DNA from: Pseudomonas extremaustralis
GTDB lineage: Bacteria; Pseudomonadota; Gammaproteobacteria; Pseudomonadales; Pseudomonadaceae
NCBI RefSeq assembly: GCF_900102035.1
Contig: NZ_LT629689.1
Coordinates: forward strand, 3,580,001 to 3,644,000
Direction: 5' to 3'
Length of the DNA stretch: 64,000 nt
Below the pieces are notes generated by a model that saw only the letters and a program-made list of their open reading frames with translations, ran no database searches and had not been told where the DNA came from. Position numbers and translations under genes: made by a program. Shown piece after piece: positions 36,064 to 46,816 of the stretch. Every line of letters begins with the position of its first letter. Positions within the stretch are counted from its first letter, which is position 1.

Positions 36064-37166
36064 GCCAGCCGTTACTGCTGAATCTGCGCAATCTGGCATG
36101 CGGCTATCAGGACCAACGGGTGGTGCAGAACCTCAATCTGCACCTCAACGCCGGCGACATCGGCTGCCTGTTGGGCTCATCGGGATGCGGCAAAACCACG
36201 ACCTTGCGCGCGATCGCCGGATTCGAGCCGGTGCACGAAGGCGAGATCAGCCTGGCCGGTGAAGTCATCTCCAGTGCCGGATTTACCCTGGCACCGGAGA
36301 AACGTCGTATCGGCATGGTGTTCCAGGACTACGCACTGTTTCCCCACCTCAGCGTGGCCGACAACATTGCCTTCGGTATCCGCAAACACCCGCAAAAAGA
36401 TCGAGTGGTCGCCGAACTGCTGGAACTGGTCAACCTGAAGAGCCTGGGCAAGCGTTTCCCCCATGAGCTTTCCGGTGGCCAGCAGCAACGCGTCGCCCTT
36501 GCCCGTGCATTGGCACCGGAACCACAACTGCTGCTGCTGGACGAACCGTTCTCCAACCTCGACGGCGAACTGCGACGCAAGCTCAGCCTCGAGGTGCGCG
36601 AGATCCTCAAGGCACGGGGCACCAGCGCGATCCTGGTGACCCATGATCAGGAAGAGGCGTTCGCTGTCAGTGATCAGGTCGGCGTTTTCAAGGAAGGTCG
36701 CCTTGAGCAGTGGGACACGCCCTACAACCTCTATCACGAACCGCAGACGCCCTACGTCGCCAGCTTTATCGGCCAGGGCTATTTCATTCGCGGTCAATTG
36801 AGTTCGCCAGAGTCCGTGAGCACCGAGCTGGGCGATCTGCGCGGTAATCGCGCGTACACCTGGCCGACCGGCGGCGCGGTGGATGTATTACTGCGTCCGG
36901 ATGACATCGTCTATGCGCCCGACAGTCCGTTGAACGCGCGGATCGTCGGCAAGACATTCCTCGGCGCATCGACCTTGTACCGCCTGCAGCTGCCGACCGG
37001 CGCACAGCTGGAATCGATTTTTCCCAGCCATGCCGATCATCAGGTGGGCGCGCTGGTGGGCATTCGTGTCGCCGCCGAACACCTGGTGCTGTTCCAGGCT
37101 TCCGGCAGCGTCGCGGCGCAGATACCTCGATCCGACTCCGGCGTGAGACGCTACAGCCCGGCCTGA
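36060..37166 (+). CDS. ABC transporter ATP-binding protein (FbpC/PotA-like)
   Basis: 368 aa from ATG at 36060 in an ATGA overlap with argF. Walker A GSSGCGKT (39-46), signature [15 protein letters not shown], Walker [14 protein letters not shown]-loop VTHDQ. The C-terminal 100 residues form a TOBE-type regulatory domain, as in iron(III) or polyamine importers. No permease or binding protein is adjacent, so its partners are elsewhere; pairing with argF is conserved in pseudomonads. Confidence 0.9.
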   Translation: MSQPLLLNLRNLACGYQDQRVVQNLNLHLNAGDIGCLLGSSGCGKTTTLRAIAGFEPVHEGEISLAGEVISSAGFTLAPEKRRIGMVFQDYALFPHLSVADNIAFGIRKHPQKDRVVAELLELVNLKSLGKRFPHELSGGQQQRVALARALAPEPQLLLLDEPFSNLDGELRRKLSLEVREILKARGTSAILVTHDQEEAFAVSDQVGVFKEGRLEQWDTPYNLYHEPQTPYVASFIGQGYFIRGQLSSPESVSTELGDLRGNRAYTWPTGGAVDVLLRPDDIVYAPDSPLNARIVGKTFLGASTLYRLQLPTGAQLESIFPSHADHQVGALVGIRVAAEHLVLFQASGSVAAQIPRSDSGVRRYSPA

Positions 37167-37173
37167 TACCCAC

Positions 37174-37644
37174 TCATGCCCGGCCAATTTCCGCGAATTT
37201 GGCTTGGGTATGCTCAGCCAGCACCGCAGCGGGCAGTTCGACTTCCAACCCCCGCCTCCCGGCACTGACAAAAATCGTCGCGAACGGCTGCGCACTGACA
37301 TCGATAAAGGTGCGCAAACGCTTCTTCTGTCCCAGCGGGCTGATGCCTCCCAACAGGTAACCGGTCGAGCGCTGCGCCGCCGCCGGATCGGCCATCTCGA
37401 CTTTCTTCACCCCTGCCGCGTGGGCCAGCGCTTTCAAGTCCAGACTTCCGACGACCGGCACCACGGCCACCAATAATTCGCCCTTTTCGCTGCTGGCCAG
37501 CAAGGTCTTGAATACCTGTGCCGGGTCGAGGCCCAATTTTTCCGCGGCCTCCAGGCCATATGAAGCGGCCTTGGGATCGTGTTCATAACTGTGGATGCGA
37601 TGTTCGGCGCGAACTTTTTTCAACAAATCCAATGCAGGGGTCAT
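37174..37644 (-). CDS. ybaK: Cys-tRNA(Pro)/Cys-tRNA(Cys) deacylase YbaK/EbsC
   Basis: 156 aa from ATG at 37644 (a 17-codon longer frame is less likely). YbaK pattern: [32 protein letters not shown] with the catalytic Lys, [11 protein letters not shown], and [15 protein letters not shown]. It clears mischarged Cys-tRNA-Pro. Convergent to the ABC gene with only 7 bp between. Confidence 0.93.
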   Translation of the reverse strand: MTPALDLLKKVRAEHRIHSYEHDPKAASYGLEAAEKLGLDPAQVFKTLLASSEKGELLVAVVPVVGSLDLKALAHAAGVKKVEMADPAAAQRSTGYLLGGISPLGQKKRLRTFIDVSAQPFATIFVSAGRRGLEVELPAAVLAEHTQAKFAEIGRA

Positions 37645-37970
37645 GGCGTCTCCAGGCGTGGCAAACAGGTGGCCAATTCTAGGCCAAGCGCGCACAAAAC
37701 GCTCTAGCGCGCCCGTGCCTGGGGTACGCCTTGGATGGAATAAGCGTGATCATTCATCAGGCTAATACTTTGAAAGTGACCGATGGTTCACTTTCGACCT
37801 TTGACAGCCGTGATTCTTGTCTATATTTTTTCGTTTCCGAATCCTGTAGGAATAGACTCACGGGATTCGAGCAGTAAGCCGTGTCGGAGATGGGGATCTC
37901 CTCCACGGTGAAAATCGCGCATGGCACGATGAGGCCAAACGCCAGACAAGAACAACAATCGAGGTTTTCC
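37645..37970. other. glpF upstream region
   Basis: 326 bp between ybaK and glpF. Contains TTTTTTCGTTTCCGAATCC (37825-37843), similar to GlpR-type half-sites, and an SD (GAGG) before glpF. A minus-strand open frame (37757-37972) covers this promoter and is judged to be chance. The glpF promoter itself was not pinned down. Confidence 0.4.
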
Positions 37971-38825
37971 ATGACAACTGCTCTTCAACAGCCTTCACTT
38001 TCGAGCCAATGCATGGCCGAATTCCTGGGGACTGCGCTTCTGATCTTCTTCGGTACCGGCTGTGTCGCTGCGCTCAAGGTCGCGGGTGCCAGCTTTGGCT
38101 TGTGGGAAATCAGTATCATCTGGGGGATCGGCGTGAGCATGGCGATCTACCTGAGCGCCGGGATTTCCGGGGCTCACCTCAACCCGGCGGTGAGTATCGC
38201 CCTGTGTATTTTCGCCGACTTCGACAAGCGCAAACTGCCCTTCTATATCCTCGCCCAAGTCGCCGGCGCCTTTTGTTCGGCGGCCTTGGTGTACACCCTC
38301 TACAGCAACCTGTTTTTCGATTACGAACAAACCCACCACTTGGTACGCGGCACTCAAGCCAGCCTGGAATTGGCCTCGGTGTTCTCCACCTACCCCCATG
38401 CCCTGCTGAGCACGGCCCAAGCGTTCCTGGTGGAAGTGGTCATCACGGCGATCCTCATGGGCGTGATCATGGCCCTGACCGACGATAACAACGGCTTGCC
38501 CCGCGGCCCGCTGGCGCCCCTACTGATCGGCCTGCTGATCGCGGTGATTGGCAGCGCCATGGGCCCCTTGACCGGCTTTGCGATGAACCCGGCGCGGGAC
38601 TTCGGGCCCAAGCTGATGACCTTTTTCGCCGGCTGGGGTGAAATAGCCTTTACCGGCGGCCGTGATATTCCTTACTTCCTGATTCCGATCTTCGCGCCGA
38701 TTGTCGGCGCATGCCTCGGCGCCGCGGCCTATCGCGGGCTGATCGCCCGCCATCTGCCGAGCGCCGCACCTGCTATCGCTGAAACAACTGACACGGCTGT
38801 CAACGGCAAAACTCGTATTTCCTGA
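37971..38825 (+). CDS. glpF: Glycerol uptake facilitator GlpF (aquaglyceroporin)
   Basis: 284 aa with six membrane segments and the two NPA boxes HLNPAVSIAL and AMNPARDFGP; the Asp after the second NPAR marks a glycerol-type channel. Start ATG at 37971 with GAGG; an upstream in-frame ATG lacks family support. First of the glpFKRD genes, with glpK 77 bp downstream. Confidence 0.96.
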   Translation: MTTALQQPSLSSQCMAEFLGTALLIFFGTGCVAALKVAGASFGLWEISIIWGIGVSMAIYLSAGISGAHLNPAVSIALCIFADFDKRKLPFYILAQVAGAFCSAALVYTLYSNLFFDYEQTHHLVRGTQASLELASVFSTYPHALLSTAQAFLVEVVITAILMGVIMALTDDNNGLPRGPLAPLLIGLLIAVIGSAMGPLTGFAMNPARDFGPKLMTFFAGWGEIAFTGGRDIPYFLIPIFAPIVGACLGAAAYRGLIARHLPSAAPAIAETTDTAVNGKTRIS

Positions 38826-38839
38826 AAGCGCCAGCCTGA

Positions 38840-40408
<1,569 letters not shown>

Positions 40409-40503
40409 GCACTGCGCCGACCCCATATAGGGTTGTAACTGGCAGGGAGCGGATTCCTGCGTCATCATGGGCCACTTTTGTATGGCAGCCCAAAGGACGC
40501 CCC

Positions 40504-41259
40504 ATGAATCTGCCTCCCCGCCAGCAACAAATCCTCGAACTGGTCCGCGAACGCGGCTATGTCAGTATCGAGGAAATGGCGCAGCTATTCGTTGTCACCC
40601 CGCAAACCATCCGCCGCGATATCAACCAACTGGCGGACGCCAATCTGCTGCGTCGCTACCACGGCGGCGCGGCCTATGACTCCAGCGTCGAGAACACCGC
40701 GTACGCCATGCGGGCCGACCAGATGCGCGACGAGAAACAGCGCATCGGCGAAGCCATCGCCGCGCAAATCCCCGATAACGCCTCGCTGTTCATCAACATT
40801 GGCACCACCACCGAATCCATCGCGCGGGCGCTGCTCAATCACAACCACCTGAAAATCATCACCAACAACCTCAATGTCGCCACCATGCTCAGTGCCAAGG
40901 ACGACTTCGATGTGCTGCTGACCGGCGGTAACGTGCGCCGTGACGGCGGCGTGGTGGGCCAGGCCAGTGTCGACTTCATCAACCAGTTCAAGGTCGACTT
41001 CGCCCTGGTGGGGATCAGCGGTATCGACGAAGACGGCAGCCTGCTCGACTTCGATTACCAGGAAGTACGGGTTTCCCAAGCGATCATCGCCAATGCGCGC
41101 AAGGTGATCCTGGCGGCCGACTCCAGCAAGTTCGGGCGCAATGCCATGATTCGCCTGGGGCCGATCAGCCTGGTGGACTGCCTGGTGACTGATCAGGAGC
41201 CGGTGCCGGCGCTGGTGCAGCTGTTGAACCAGCATAAGGTTCGGCTGGAGGTCGTGTAG
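40504..41259 (+). CDS. glpR: Glycerol-3-phosphate regulon repressor GlpR (DeoR family)
   Basis: 251 aa. N-terminal DeoR HTH ([33 protein letters not shown]), C-terminal sugar-phosphate sensor domain with the [10 protein letters not shown] and [10 protein letters not shown] motifs. Represses the glp genes and is released by glycerol-3-phosphate. It lies 95 bp after glpK. Confidence 0.96.
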   Translation: MNLPPRQQQILELVRERGYVSIEEMAQLFVVTPQTIRRDINQLADANLLRRYHGGAAYDSSVENTAYAMRADQMRDEKQRIGEAIAAQIPDNASLFINIGTTTESIARALLNHNHLKIITNNLNVATMLSAKDDFDVLLTGGNVRRDGGVVGQASVDFINQFKVDFALVGISGIDEDGSLLDFDYQEVRVSQAIIANARKVILAADSSKFGRNAMIRLGPISLVDCLVTDQEPVPALVQLLNQHKVRLEVV

Positions 41260-41275
41260 CGCCTGTACTGACGCT

Positions 41276-41348
41276 ATCGGGAGTAGCCCCCCTCCCACAC
41301 CGAGCCCCCATGTCGGAACCTAGTCGAATGTGGGGGCTTGCTCCCGAT
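41276..41348. repeat. REPIN, GGGGGCTTGCTCCCGAT type
   Basis: Inverted pair: ATCGGGAGTAGCCCCCC... at 41276-41298 and GTGGGGGCTTGCTCCCGAT at 41330-41348. The left copy has TA for CA in the loop. Lies after glpR. Confidence 0.85.
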
Positions 41349-41489
41349 GATGCGCCATCAGAAAGCCCATTTCTGAATCCTGCCCCTGAGCTCATGTTCA
41401 TAAATTTTCCTTTTCCTGCCCTTCGATGAGTATTTTCAATCGAATGCGGGTGGCTGTGTTCGCGTTTATCAGCTACCATTTTCGCAAAT

Positions 41490-41503
41490 GAACATTAATG
41501 TTC
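41490..41503. promoter_or_regulatory. Palindrome upstream of glpD, candidate GlpR operator
   Basis: GAACATTAATGTTC is a perfect 14-bp palindrome, and with the following GA it gives ATGTTCGA, close to GlpR half-sites known from E. coli. It ends 34 bp before glpD. Confidence 0.5.
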
Positions 41504-41537
41504 GATTTCCAATACGAAAAGATCGCGAGGCCAGCCG

Positions 41538-43076
41538 ATGAACCCTTTTACCTTGCCTGCTCCACCGCTTGCCGAAGTCTATGACGTCGCCGTTATCGGC
41601 GGCGGGATCAATGGCGTCGGTATTGCAGCAGACGCAGCCGGGCGCGGTTTGTCGGTATTCCTTTGCGAAAAGGACGACCTGGCCAGCCACACCTCTTCGG
41701 CCAGCAGCAAGCTGATCCACGGTGGCCTGCGTTACCTCGAACATTACGAGTTCCGCCTGGTGCGCGAAGCCCTCGCCGAACGTGAAGTGCTATTGGCCAA
41801 GGCCCCGCACATCGTCAAACAGATGCGCTTCGTGCTGCCGCACCAACCGCACCTGCGCCCGGCGTGGATGATCCGTGCAGGTCTGTTCCTGTATGACCAC
41901 CTGGGCAAACGCGAAAAACTGGCCGGCTCGAAAAGCCTCAAGTTCGGCCCCGACAGCCCACTGAAAAGCGAAATCACCAAAGGTTTCGAGTACTCCGACT
42001 GCTGGGTCGACGACGCCCGCCTGGTGGTACTCAACGCCATGGCCGCCCGGGAAAAAGGCGCACACATTCATACCCAGACCCGTTGCATCGGTGCACACCG
42101 CAGCAGAGGCCTGTGGGAAATGAACATGGAACGCGCCGATGGCAGCCTGTTCTCGATCCGCGCCAAGGCGCTGGTGAACGCCGCCGGGCCGTGGGTGGCC
42201 AAGTTCATCAAGGAAGACTTGAAGCTGGATTCGCCCTACGGCATCCGTCTGATCCAGGGCAGCCACCTGATCGTGCCGAAACTGTACGAAGGCGCCCACG
42301 CGCATATCCTGCAGAACGAAGACCAACGCATCGTGTTCACGATTCCGTACCTGAACGACCTGACCATCATCGGCACCACCGACCGCGAATACACCGGCGA
42401 CCCGGCAAAAGTGGCGATTACCGAGGGCGAGACCGACTACATGCTCAAGGTGGTCAACGCGCACTTCAAGAAGCAGCTGAGCCGCGATGACATCGTCCAC
42501 ACCTACTCCGGTGTGCGTCCACTGTGCAACGACGAGTCGGATAACCCCTCGGCCATCACCCGCGACTACACCTTGTCGCTTTCCGGCACCGCGGGCGAGG
42601 CGCCGATCCTGTCGGTGTTCGGTGGCAAGCTGACCACTTACCGCAAGCTCGCCGAGTCGGCCATGGCACAGTTGGCGCCCTACTTCCCCCAGATGCGTCC
42701 CAGCTGGACCGCTACCGCCAGCCTGCCCGGCGGCGAAGACATGACCACGCCAGAAGCCCTGGCCGAAGCGATTCGCAGCAAATTCGACTGGGTTCCCAAG
42801 GAAATTGCGCGGCGCTGGTCCACTACTTATGGCAGCCGTACCTGGCGCCTGCTGGAGGGTGTGCAATCGCTGGCTGACCTGGGCGACCATCTGGGTGGTG
42901 GCCTGTACACCCGCGAAGTCGACTACCTGTGTGCCGAAGAATGGGCCACCCAACCGCAGGACATACTGTGGCGCCGTACCAAACTCGGCCTGTTCACCAC
43001 CCCGCAAGAACAGGACAACCTGCAGCGTTATCTGTGCAAGGTCGAACAAAGCCGCAGCAAGATCGAAGCAGCCTGA
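41538..43076 (+). CDS. glpD: Aerobic glycerol-3-phosphate dehydrogenase
   Basis: 512 aa, FAD enzyme that feeds electrons to the quinone pool. FAD motif DVAVIGGGINGVGIAADAAG (residues 15-34), then SSKLIHGGLRYLE and the FAD-dependent oxidoreductase C-terminal domain. GATCGCGAGG precedes the start region. Its own promoter region with the palindrome suggests separate control from glpFK. Confidence 0.97.
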   Translation: MNPFTLPAPPLAEVYDVAVIGGGINGVGIAADAAGRGLSVFLCEKDDLASHTSSASSKLIHGGLRYLEHYEFRLVREALAEREVLLAKAPHIVKQMRFVLPHQPHLRPAWMIRAGLFLYDHLGKREKLAGSKSLKFGPDSPLKSEITKGFEYSDCWVDDARLVVLNAMAAREKGAHIHTQTRCIGAHRSRGLWEMNMERADGSLFSIRAKALVNAAGPWVAKFIKEDLKLDSPYGIRLIQGSHLIVPKLYEGAHAHILQNEDQRIVFTIPYLNDLTIIGTTDREYTGDPAKVAITEGETDYMLKVVNAHFKKQLSRDDIVHTYSGVRPLCNDESDNPSAITRDYTLSLSGTAGEAPILSVFGGKLTTYRKLAESAMAQLAPYFPQMRPSWTATASLPGGEDMTTPEALAEAIRSKFDWVPKEIARRWSTTYGSRTWRLLEGVQSLADLGDHLGGGLYTREVDYLCAEEWATQPQDILWRRTKLGLFTTPQEQDNLQRYLCKVEQSRSKIEAA

Positions 43077-43090
43077 CAGACCGTTCGTAC

Positions 43091-43125
43091 AAAAGCCCCT
43101 GCACCGCGAGGTCCAGGGGCTTTTT
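43091..43125 (+). terminator. Terminator of glpD
   Basis: AAAAGCCCCTG(CACCGCGAGGTC)CAGGGGCTTTTT. Confidence 0.9.
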
Positions 43126-43141
43126 CATGCACAGGCTTTCA

Positions 43142-43186
43142 TTCGGTTTTCCGAACGCGATACATCAGCCTATTCGGTTTGCCGTA
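43142..43186 (+). promoter_or_regulatory. Two AauR-type operators
   Basis: TTCGGTTTTCCGAA (43142-43155) fits TTCGG-N4-CCGAA exactly; a second site TTCGGTTTGCCGTA (43173-43186) has one mismatch. They lie 77-121 bp upstream of the sigma-54 promoter, the usual place for enhancer sites. Confidence 0.82.
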
Positions 43187-43262
43187 CCCAACAGCTGAAA
43201 ATTCGTCGCAACCAAAACTTAATATACTTACAAATCAAATAGTTAGTCTTTTACACCGGGTC

Positions 43263-43278
43263 TGGCACGACTCATGCT
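43263..43278 (+). promoter_or_regulatory. Sigma-54 promoter of gltI operon
   Basis: TGGCACGACTCATGCT matches TGGCACGRNNNTTGCW except the first T of the -12 element. It should start transcription near 43290, about 100 bp before gltI. Confidence 0.82.
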
Positions 43279-43388
43279 CTACACTGCTAGACGATGCCCT
43301 GGACGCCTCAGGAGCCGTCACGGGCATTCGCTGTACAAGAGAGCCGTTCAGCGGCTTCATAAAAAAAACAAATGTCGAGGAAGTATTG

Positions 43389-44315
43389 ATGCGCATCGTT
43401 CCCCACATCCTGGGCGCAGCTATCGCTGCTGCTCTGATCAGCACTCCAGTATTCGCCGCCGAACTCACCGGCACGCTGAAAAAAATCAACGACTCCGGCA
43501 CCATCACCCTCGGGCACCGCGACAGTTCCATTCCGTTTTCCTACATCGCGGATGGTTCGGGTAAACCCGTGGGCTACTCCCACGACATTCAGCTGGCCAT
43601 CGTTGAAGCCCTGAAAAAAGACCTGAACAAACCCGACCTGAAGGCCAAGTACAACCTGGTCACTTCGCAGACCCGTATTCCGCTGGTCCAGAACGGCACC
43701 GTCGACATCGAGTGCGGTTCCACCACCAACAACGCCGAACGCGCCCAGCAAGTCGCGTTCACCACCAACATCTTTGAAATCGGCACCCGCCTGCTGGTCA
43801 AGAAAGACAAGGATGGCAAGCCGTCCTACAGCGATTTCGCTGATCTGAAAGGCAAGAACGTCGTGACCACCGCCGGTACCACCTCCGAGCGCATCATCAA
43901 GGCGATGAACGCCGACAAGCAGATGGGCATGAACGTCATCTCCGCCAAAGACCACGGCGAGTCCTTCCAGATGCTGGAAAGCGGCCGCGCCGTCGCATTC
44001 ATGATGGACGACGCCCTGCTGGCCGGTGAAGAAGCCAAGGCCAAGAAGCCGGACGACTGGGTCATCACCGGCACGCCACAGTCCTTTGAAGCCTACGCGT
44101 GCATGGTTCGCAAAGACGACCCAGCCTTCAAGAAAGCCGTGGACGACGCCATTGTCGGCCTGTACAAATCCGGCGAAATCAACAAGATCTACAGCCGCTG
44201 GTTCGAAAGCCCGATCCCGCCCAAGAACCTGAACCTCAACTTCCCGATGAGCGACAAGGTCAAGGAACTGATCAAGAACCCGAGCGACAAACCGGCTCCG
44301 GAAGTAAAGATCTAA
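43389..44315 (+). CDS. gltI: Glutamate/aspartate ABC transporter substrate-binding protein
   Basis: 308 aa from ATG at 43389 (GAGGAAG upstream). Signal peptide ILGAAIAAALISTPVFAAE, cleaved near residue 23. Family 3 periplasmic binding protein: GTITLGHRDSSIPFSYI at the start of the mature part, then VDIECGSTTNN. Binds acidic amino acids in the periplasm and hands them to GltJKL. A hairpin follows its stop, probably favouring this mRNA segment. Confidence 0.95.
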   Translation: MRIVPHILGAAIAAALISTPVFAAELTGTLKKINDSGTITLGHRDSSIPFSYIADGSGKPVGYSHDIQLAIVEALKKDLNKPDLKAKYNLVTSQTRIPLVQNGTVDIECGSTTNNAERAQQVAFTTNIFEIGTRLLVKKDKDGKPSYSDFADLKGKNVVTTAGTTSERIIKAMNADKQMGMNVISAKDHGESFQMLESGRAVAFMMDDALLAGEEAKAKKPDDWVITGTPQSFEAYACMVRKDDPAFKKAVDDAIVGLYKSGEINKIYSRWFESPIPPKNLNLNFPMSDKVKELIKNPSDKPAPEVKI

Positions 44316-44334
44316 ATCCTGACTAACCTTATCT

Positions 44335-44359
44335 CCTGAGGGAGCCCTGCTTCCTCAGG
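44335..44359 (+). other. Intercistronic hairpin after gltI
   Basis: CCTGAGG(11-nt loop)CCTCAGG without a T-run, in a 194-bp gap before gltJ. Likely mRNA-stabilising or partially terminating, so that the binding protein is made in excess. Confidence 0.6.
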
Positions 44360-44509
44360 CGTCTGTTATTACCTGCTGGCTTTATTTTTTGGAACACTCG
44401 ACTGGCGGTTTTCGAGCCGATCGTGTGTGCCTGGCGTTCACCGCCAGGTGGGAATGGATTTTCCCCAAGCGGGTGCTTGTACATCGATCGATTTCGAGGG
44501 GAGACCCTA

Positions 44510-45256
44510 ATGAATTACAACTGGGACTGGGGCGTGTTCTTCAAGTCCACCGGCGTTGGCAGCGAGACATATCTCGACTGGTACATCGCCGGCCTGGGCT
44601 GGACCATCGCCATCGCCGTCGTGGCATGGATCATCGCCTTGCTGCTGGGCTCCATTCTGGGGGTCATGCGCACCGTGCCAAACCGCATCGTATCGGGCAT
44701 CGCGACCTGCTACGTGGAGCTGTTTCGTAACGTGCCGCTGCTGGTTCAGCTGTTCATCTGGTATTTCCTGATACCCGACCTGCTGCCGCAAAACCTGCAG
44801 GACTGGTACAAGCAGGACCTGAACCCGACCACCTCGGCCTACCTGAGCGTCGTCGTGTGCCTGGGCCTGTTCACCGCCGCCCGTGTGTGCGAACAGGTGC
44901 GTACCGGCATCCAGGCGCTGCCCCGTGGCCAGGAAGCCGCCGCACGGGCGATGGGCTTCAAGCTGCCGCAGATCTACTGGAACGTGCTGCTGCCCCAGGC
45001 GTATCGGATCATCATTCCGCCGCTTACCTCGGAATTCCTCAACGTGTTCAAGAACTCCTCCGTGGCGTCCTTGATCGGCCTGATGGAACTGCTGGCGCAA
45101 ACCAAACAGACCGCCGAATTCTCGGCCAACCTGTTCGAAGCCTTCACCCTGGCCACGCTGATCTACTTCACCCTGAACATGAGCCTGATGCTGCTGATGC
45201 GCGTGGTGGAGAAGAAAGTCGCCGTGCCCGGCCTGATCTCCGTGGGGGGTAAATAA
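44510..45256 (+). CDS. gltJ: Glutamate/aspartate ABC transporter permease GltJ
   Basis: 248 aa from ATG at 44510 with GAGGGGAG upstream; the longer frame is unlikely. HisM-type permease with about five membrane segments and the EAA loop GQEAAARAMGFKLPQIYWNV. Ends TAATG with gltK. Confidence 0.94.
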   Translation: MNYNWDWGVFFKSTGVGSETYLDWYIAGLGWTIAIAVVAWIIALLLGSILGVMRTVPNRIVSGIATCYVELFRNVPLLVQLFIWYFLIPDLLPQNLQDWYKQDLNPTTSAYLSVVVCLGLFTAARVCEQVRTGIQALPRGQEAAARAMGFKLPQIYWNVLLPQAYRIIIPPLTSEFLNVFKNSSVASLIGLMELLAQTKQTAEFSANLFEAFTLATLIYFTLNMSLMLLMRVVEKKVAVPGLISVGGK

Positions 45257-45927
45257 TGGAATTCGATTTCAGCGGCATCATCCCCGCCATCCCCGGCCTG
45301 TGGAACGGCATGCTCATGACCTTGCAGTTGATGGTCATGGGCGTGGTCGGCGGTATCGCCCTCGGCACGGTCCTGGCGTTGATGCGCCTGTCTTCCAACA
45401 AGCTGCTGTCGCGCCTGGCCGGCGCCTATGTGAACTACTTCCGCTCGATCCCGCTGCTGCTGGTGATCACTTGGTTCTACCTGGCGGTGCCGTTCGTACT
45501 GCGCTGGATCACCGGCGAAGACACCCCGATCGGTGCGTTCACGTCCTGCGTCGTGGCCTTCATGATGTTCGAGGCCGCGTACTTCTGTGAAATCGTGCGG
45601 GCCGGCGTGCAGTCGATCCCCAAGGGCCAGATGGCCGCCGCACAAGCGATGGGCATGACCTACGGCCAGACCATGCGCCTGATCATCCTGCCCCAGGCGT
45701 TCCGCAAGATGACCCCGCTGCTGCTGCAACAGAGCATCATCCTGTTCCAGGACACCTCGCTGGTCTACACCGTGGGCCTGGTGGACTTCCTCAACTCCGC
45801 CCGCTCCAACGGCGACATCATCGGGCGCTCCAACGAGTTCCTGATCTTCGCCGGTGTCGTCTACTTCATCATCAGCTTTTCCGCTTCGCTGCTGGTCAAG
45901 CGTCTGCAAAAAAGGTTTGCCGTATGA
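45256..45927 (+). CDS. gltK: Glutamate/aspartate ABC transporter permease GltK
   Basis: 223 aa, second HisM-type permease. EAA loop [20 protein letters not shown]. Start overlaps the gltJ stop (TAATG) and its stop overlaps gltL (ATGA), which ensures equal synthesis. Confidence 0.94.
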   Translation: MEFDFSGIIPAIPGLWNGMLMTLQLMVMGVVGGIALGTVLALMRLSSNKLLSRLAGAYVNYFRSIPLLLVITWFYLAVPFVLRWITGEDTPIGAFTSCVVAFMMFEAAYFCEIVRAGVQSIPKGQMAAAQAMGMTYGQTMRLIILPQAFRKMTPLLLQQSIILFQDTSLVYTVGLVDFLNSARSNGDIIGRSNEFLIFAGVVYFIISFSASLLVKRLQKRFAV

Positions 45928-46658
45928 TCTCTATCAAGCACATCAACAAGTGGTATGGCGACTTCCAGGTGCTGACCGATTGCAGCACCGAGGTTAAAAA
46001 AGGCGAAGTGATCGTGGTGTGCGGGCCGTCTGGCTCGGGCAAGTCCACCCTGATCAAGTGCGTCAACGCGCTGGAACCGTTCCAGAAAGGCGACGTGATC
46101 GTCGACGGCACGTCCATCGCCGACCCGAAGACAGACCTGCCGAAATTGCGCTCGCGCGTGGGCATGGTGTTCCAGCACTTCGAGCTGTTCCCGCACCTGA
46201 CCATTACCGAAAACCTGACCATCGCGCAGATCAAGGTGCTCGGCCGCAGCAAGGAAGAAGCCACCAAGAAGGGCCTGCAACTGCTGGAGCGCGTCGGCCT
46301 GTCGGCGCACGCCCACAAGCACCCTGGCCAGCTTTCCGGTGGTCAGCAGCAACGTGTGGCGATTGCCCGCGCCCTGGCCATGGACCCGATCGTCATGCTG
46401 TTCGACGAGCCGACCTCGGCCCTCGACCCGGAAATGGTCAACGAAGTGCTGGACGTGATGGTGCAACTGGCCCAGGAAGGCATGACCATGATGTGCGTGA
46501 CCCACGAAATGGGTTTCGCCCGCAAAGTGGCCGACCGGGTGATCTTTATGGACGCCGGCAAGATCATCGAAGACTGCCCGAAAGAAGAGTTCTTCGGCGA
46601 CATCAGCGCCCGCTCCGAGCGCGCGCAGCACTTCCTTGAGAAAATCCTGCAGCACTAA
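45924..46658 (+). CDS. gltL: Glutamate/aspartate ABC transporter ATP-binding protein GltL
   Basis: 244 aa. Walker A GPSGSGKS (34-41), signature [15 protein letters not shown], Walker [15 protein letters not shown]-loop VTHEMGFA. Powers uptake by GltIJK. Last gene of the operon; the REPIN at 46681 follows. Confidence 0.96.
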   Translation: MISIKHINKWYGDFQVLTDCSTEVKKGEVIVVCGPSGSGKSTLIKCVNALEPFQKGDVIVDGTSIADPKTDLPKLRSRVGMVFQHFELFPHLTITENLTIAQIKVLGRSKEEATKKGLQLLERVGLSAHAHKHPGQLSGGQQQRVAIARALAMDPIVMLFDEPTSALDPEMVNEVLDVMVQLAQEGMTMMCVTHEMGFARKVADRVIFMDAGKIIEDCPKEEFFGDISARSERAQHFLEKILQH

Positions 46659-46680
46659 AAAGCCGCAGCTCGCTCCTCCC

Positions 46681-46779
46681 GTAGGAGCGAGCTTGCTCGC
46701 GAAAAAGCCAAGGACACCGCGTTCATCCAGGATGTGCGCGTCATCATTGTCGTTTTTCGCGAGCAAGCTCGCTTCTACA
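46681..46779. repeat. REPIN, GAGCGAGCTTGCTCGCGA type
   Basis: Inverted pair of the same REP family as at 32017-32114, with a related spacer (compare CGCGTTCATCCAGGATG with CGCGTGCATTCAGGATG). Lies between gltL and aauS. Confidence 0.88.
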
Positions 46780-46816
46780 GGAAGGGGTGAGCGGTAGCTG
46801 ACCCAAGGCATCTGTG

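Noticed and set aside
37757..37972. 71-codon minus-strand frame upstream of glpF
   Set aside because: It covers the glpF control region, has unusual composition and ends inside the glpF start; no support as a gene.
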